Shown: positions 61,872 through 64,000 of the stretch, piece by piece
Position numbering within the stretch: position 1 is the stretch's first letter
Layout of the letters: each line of letters begins with the position of its first letter
Source: Rhodobacter xanthinilyticus
GTDB lineage: Bacteria > Pseudomonadota > Alphaproteobacteria > Rhodobacterales > Rhodobacteraceae
Assembly (NCBI RefSeq): GCF_001856665.1
Contig: NZ_CP017781.1
Location: 1,707,501-1,771,500 of the forward strand
Direction: 5' to 3'
DNA: 64,000 bases
Translations under genes and position numbers: made by a program
Notes under the pieces: generated by a model
What the model saw: the letters and a program-made list of their open reading frames with translations, nothing else
The model's database searches: none
What the model was told of the DNA's origin: nothing

Positions 61872-64000
61872 TTACTCGGCCACGCAATCGGCGTAATGGC
61901 GCACCACGCCCGCGCCGTCGGTCTCCATCACGAGGCCGTGGATATCGGTCTCGAAGCCCGGGCATTCGCGCGCGAATTCGCGGTTGAAGCGCAGGAAATC
62001 GACGATGCGGGCGTTGAACACCTCGCCCGGGATCAGAAGCGGGATCCCCGGCGGATAGGGGGTCACGAGGCTCGTCGTCACCCGCCCCTCGAGATCGTCG
62101 ATCTCGACGCGCTCGGTCTTGCGGCGCGCGATATGCGAGAAGGCCTCGGAGGGGGTCATCGCGGGCAGGTGGTCGGAGAGATAGATCTCGGTCGAGAGCC
62201 GCGCGACATCATATTTGGCGTAAAGCGCGTGGACGTGCTGGCTGAGCTCCTTCAGGCCCATCCGCTCATAACGCGGATGTTTGGCGCAGAACTCGGGCAT
62301 CACCCGCCACAGCGGCTGGTTGCGGTCGTAATCGTCCTTGAACTGCTGGAGCGCGGCGAGAAGCGTGTTCCAGCGGCCCTTGGTGATGCCGATCGTGAAC
62401 ATGATGAAGAAGCTGTAAAGCCCGGTCTTCTCGACCACGACGCCGTGCTCGGCGAGATATTTCGATACGATCGAGGCGGGGATGCCGGTCTCGTCGAAGC
62501 GGCCGTCGATATTGAGGCCGGGGGTGATGATCGTCGCCTTGATCGGGTCGAGCATGTTGAACCCGGGCGCCATGTCGCCAAAGCCGTGCCAGCTGTCCTC
62601 GCCATCGGCGAGCTGCACGCCATCCTCGTCGGTGCGGCGCAGAACCCAATCCTTGTTGCGCCCGATCCCCTCTTCCTCGAGCGCCTCGGGGCCCCAGACC
62701 TGGAACCACCAGTCGTTCTCGCCGAATTCCTCATCGACCTTGCGCATCGCGCGGCGGAAATCGAGGCTCTCGAGGATCGATTCCTCGACGAGCGCCGTGC
62801 CGCCCGGCGGCTCCATCATCGCCGCCGCCACATCGCAGCTCGCGATGATCGAATATTGCGGGCTGGTCGAGGTATGCATCAGATAGCTCTCGTTGAAGAG
62901 GCTGCGGTCGAGCTTCGTCTCCTGGCTGTCTTGCACGAGAACATGGCTCGCCTGGCTGATGCCGGCGAGCAGCTTGTGGACCGATTGGGTCGCATAGGTG
63001 ACCGAGTGTTTCGTGCGCCCGCGCTTGCGGCCCATCGCGTGATAGGTGCCGTAGAACGGGTGGAAGGCGGCATGCGGCAGCCAGGCCTCGTCGAAATGCA
63101 GGTTCTCGACATAGCCGTCGAGGAGGCGCTTGATCTCCTCGGTGTTGTAGAGAACCCCGTCATAGGTCGATTGCGTGAGCGTCATGATCCGGGGGCGACA
63201 AGCCTCGGCATCGACCCCGGCCAGCAGCGGGTTCGCGCGGATCTTCGCCTGGATCGCCTCCGGCTCGAATTCGGCATGCGGGATCGGGCCGATGATGCCC
63301 CATTGGTTGCGGGTGGGCTTGAGAAACACCGGGATCGCGCCGGTCATGATGATCGAATGCAGGATCGACTTGTGGCAGTTGCGGTCGACGACGACGACAT
63401 CGCCGGGCGCGACGGTGTGATGCCAGACCATCTTGTTCGAGGTCGAGGTGCCGTTCGTGACGAAGAAACAGTGATCGGCGTTGAAGATCCGCGCGGCGTT
63501 GCGCTCGGAGGCGCCGATCGCGCCGTTGTGGTCGAGCAGCTGGCCGAGCTCCTCGACCGCGTTGCAGACATCGGCGCGCAGCATGTTCTCGCCGTAGAAC
63601 TGGTGATACATCTGCCCGATCGGCGATTTCAGGAACGCCACGCCCCCCGAATGGCCGGGGCAATGCCAGGAATAGGAGCCATCCTCGGCGTAATCGAGCA
63701 GCGCCTTGAAGAACGGCGGCTGGATCCCCTCGAGATAGCTCTTCGCCTCGCGGATGATGTGCTTGGCGACGAATTCGGGGGTGTCCTCGAACATGTGGAT
63801 GAAGCCATGCAGCTCGCGCAGGATGTCGTTGGGCAGGTGGCGCGAGGTCTTGGTTTCGCCATGCACATAAATCGGCACTTCGGCGTTTTTCCAGCGCACC
63901 TCCTCGATGAAGGCGCGCAGCTTCTCGACCGCGGGGTCGAGCTCGGGGCCGGGGGAAAACTCCTCATCGTCGATCGAGAGCACGAAGGCCGAGGCGCGGC
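61872..64000 (-). CDS. Orn/Lys/Arg decarboxylase, C-terminal part (5' end outside the window)
   Basis: Large PLP-dependent decarboxylase of the biodegradative arginine/lysine/ornithine family. The frame is open to the window edge. PLP domain motifs: CPGHSGGVAF, GTSTSNKMVWH, DRNCHKS, FDEAWLPHAAFHP and the PLP lysine in QSVHKLLAGISQASH. The C-terminal domain follows (ARRKTERVEIDDLEGRVTT, PYPPGIPLLIPGE). About 709 residues are visible of a usual 750-780. It produces a polyamine or gives acid tolerance; which amino acid is used cannot be told from the visible part. Confidence 0.93.
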   Translation of the reverse strand, partial: RASAFVLSIDDEEFSPGPELDPAVEKLRAFIEEVRWKNAEVPIYVHGETKTSRHLPNDILRELHGFIHMFEDTPEFVAKHIIREAKSYLEGIQPPFFKALLDYAEDGSYSWHCPGHSGGVAFLKSPIGQMYHQFYGENMLRADVCNAVEELGQLLDHNGAIGASERNAARIFNADHCFFVTNGTSTSNKMVWHHTVAPGDVVVVDRNCHKSILHSIIMTGAIPVFLKPTRNQWGIIGPIPHAEFEPEAIQAKIRANPLLAGVDAEACRPRIMTLTQSTYDGVLYNTEEIKRLLDGYVENLHFDEAWLPHAAFHPFYGTYHAMGRKRGRTKHSVTYATQSVHKLLAGISQASHVLVQDSQETKLDRSLFNESYLMHTSTSPQYSIIASCDVAAAMMEPPGGTALVEESILESLDFRRAMRKVDEEFGENDWWFQVWGPEALEEEGIGRNKDWVLRRTDEDGVQLADGEDSWHGFGDMAPGFNMLDPIKATIITPGLNIDGRFDETGIPASIVSKYLAEHGVVVEKTGLYSFFIMFTIGITKGRWNTLLAALQQFKDDYDRNQPLWRVMPEFCAKHPRYERMGLKELSQHVHALYAKYDVARLSTEIYLSDHLPAMTPSEAFSHIARRKTERVEIDDLEGRVTTSLVTPYPPGIPLLIPGEVFNARIVDFLRFNREFARECPGFETDIHGLVMETDGAGVVRHYADCVAE

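Overview
The window is chromosomal DNA from a high-GC alphaproteobacterium of the family Rhodobacteraceae, most likely the Rhodobacter/Cereibacter/Rhodovulum group. Three gene sets point there: photolyase-trgA-trgB-cysK (tellurite resistance locus), rpoE-chrR (singlet-oxygen sigma factor and zinc anti-sigma factor) flanked by unusual-fatty-acid genes, and a CryB-type iron-sulfur photolyase. The exact species cannot be read from the sequence.

Left core (1-10557): 3' part of a photolyase, trgA, trgB, cysK, a large MscS-type channel, and an AI-2E-family permease gene split after its tenth codon by an IS21-family element (copy A, 7765-10297, 6-bp target duplication). A tRNA-Ser(GGA) follows and marks the left edge of an island.

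Island (about 10558-39000): on the minus strand from 20972 down to 10837, nine closely packed genes run from a mobility module (67-aa protein, DUF2924, serine recombinase, ParB/KorB-like protein) into a Phd-like protein and a type I restriction-modification system (hsdM, hsdS, a protein with a HEPN motif, hsdR). On the plus strand (21163-33418) lies a phage-like DNA-processing block: a 749-aa unknown protein, Com-like zinc finger, sigma-like regulator, RecA-type ATPase, possible ssDNA-binding protein, DEAH helicase, Fe-S RecB-type nuclease, primase-helicase, RuvC-like resolvase and DUF6362 protein. No capsid, tail, portal or terminase gene is visible. A second, apparently identical IS21 copy (copy B, 33604-36136) has no abutting target duplication and truncates a DUF262 (GmrSD-like) gene, which follows a WYL/BrxR-CapW-type regulator. 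An AlpA-like gene lies near the right edge. Island and elements look like a decayed prophage or satellite with defence cargo.

Right core (39202-64000): the fatty-acid operon (FAD oxidoreductase, DUF1365, Cfa-like methyltransferase) and rpoE-chrR diverge from a shared region with two back-to-back RpoE-type promoters. After these come an SDR gene, a GGDEF-EAL protein, cryB with a TspO-like gene, a second GGDEF-EAL gene that is a pseudogene with three lesions, a periplasmic molybdenum aldehyde-oxidoreductase operon (cytochrome c, 2Fe-2S subunit, Mo subunit, XdhC, MocA-like), tRNA-Asn(GTT), a PhnA/YjdM protein, a LytTR two-component pair divergent from an RTX calcium-binding protein with tandem repeats between them, and a partial Orn/Lys/Arg decarboxylase. 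The core regions combine light, singlet-oxygen, tellurite and aldehyde stress functions.
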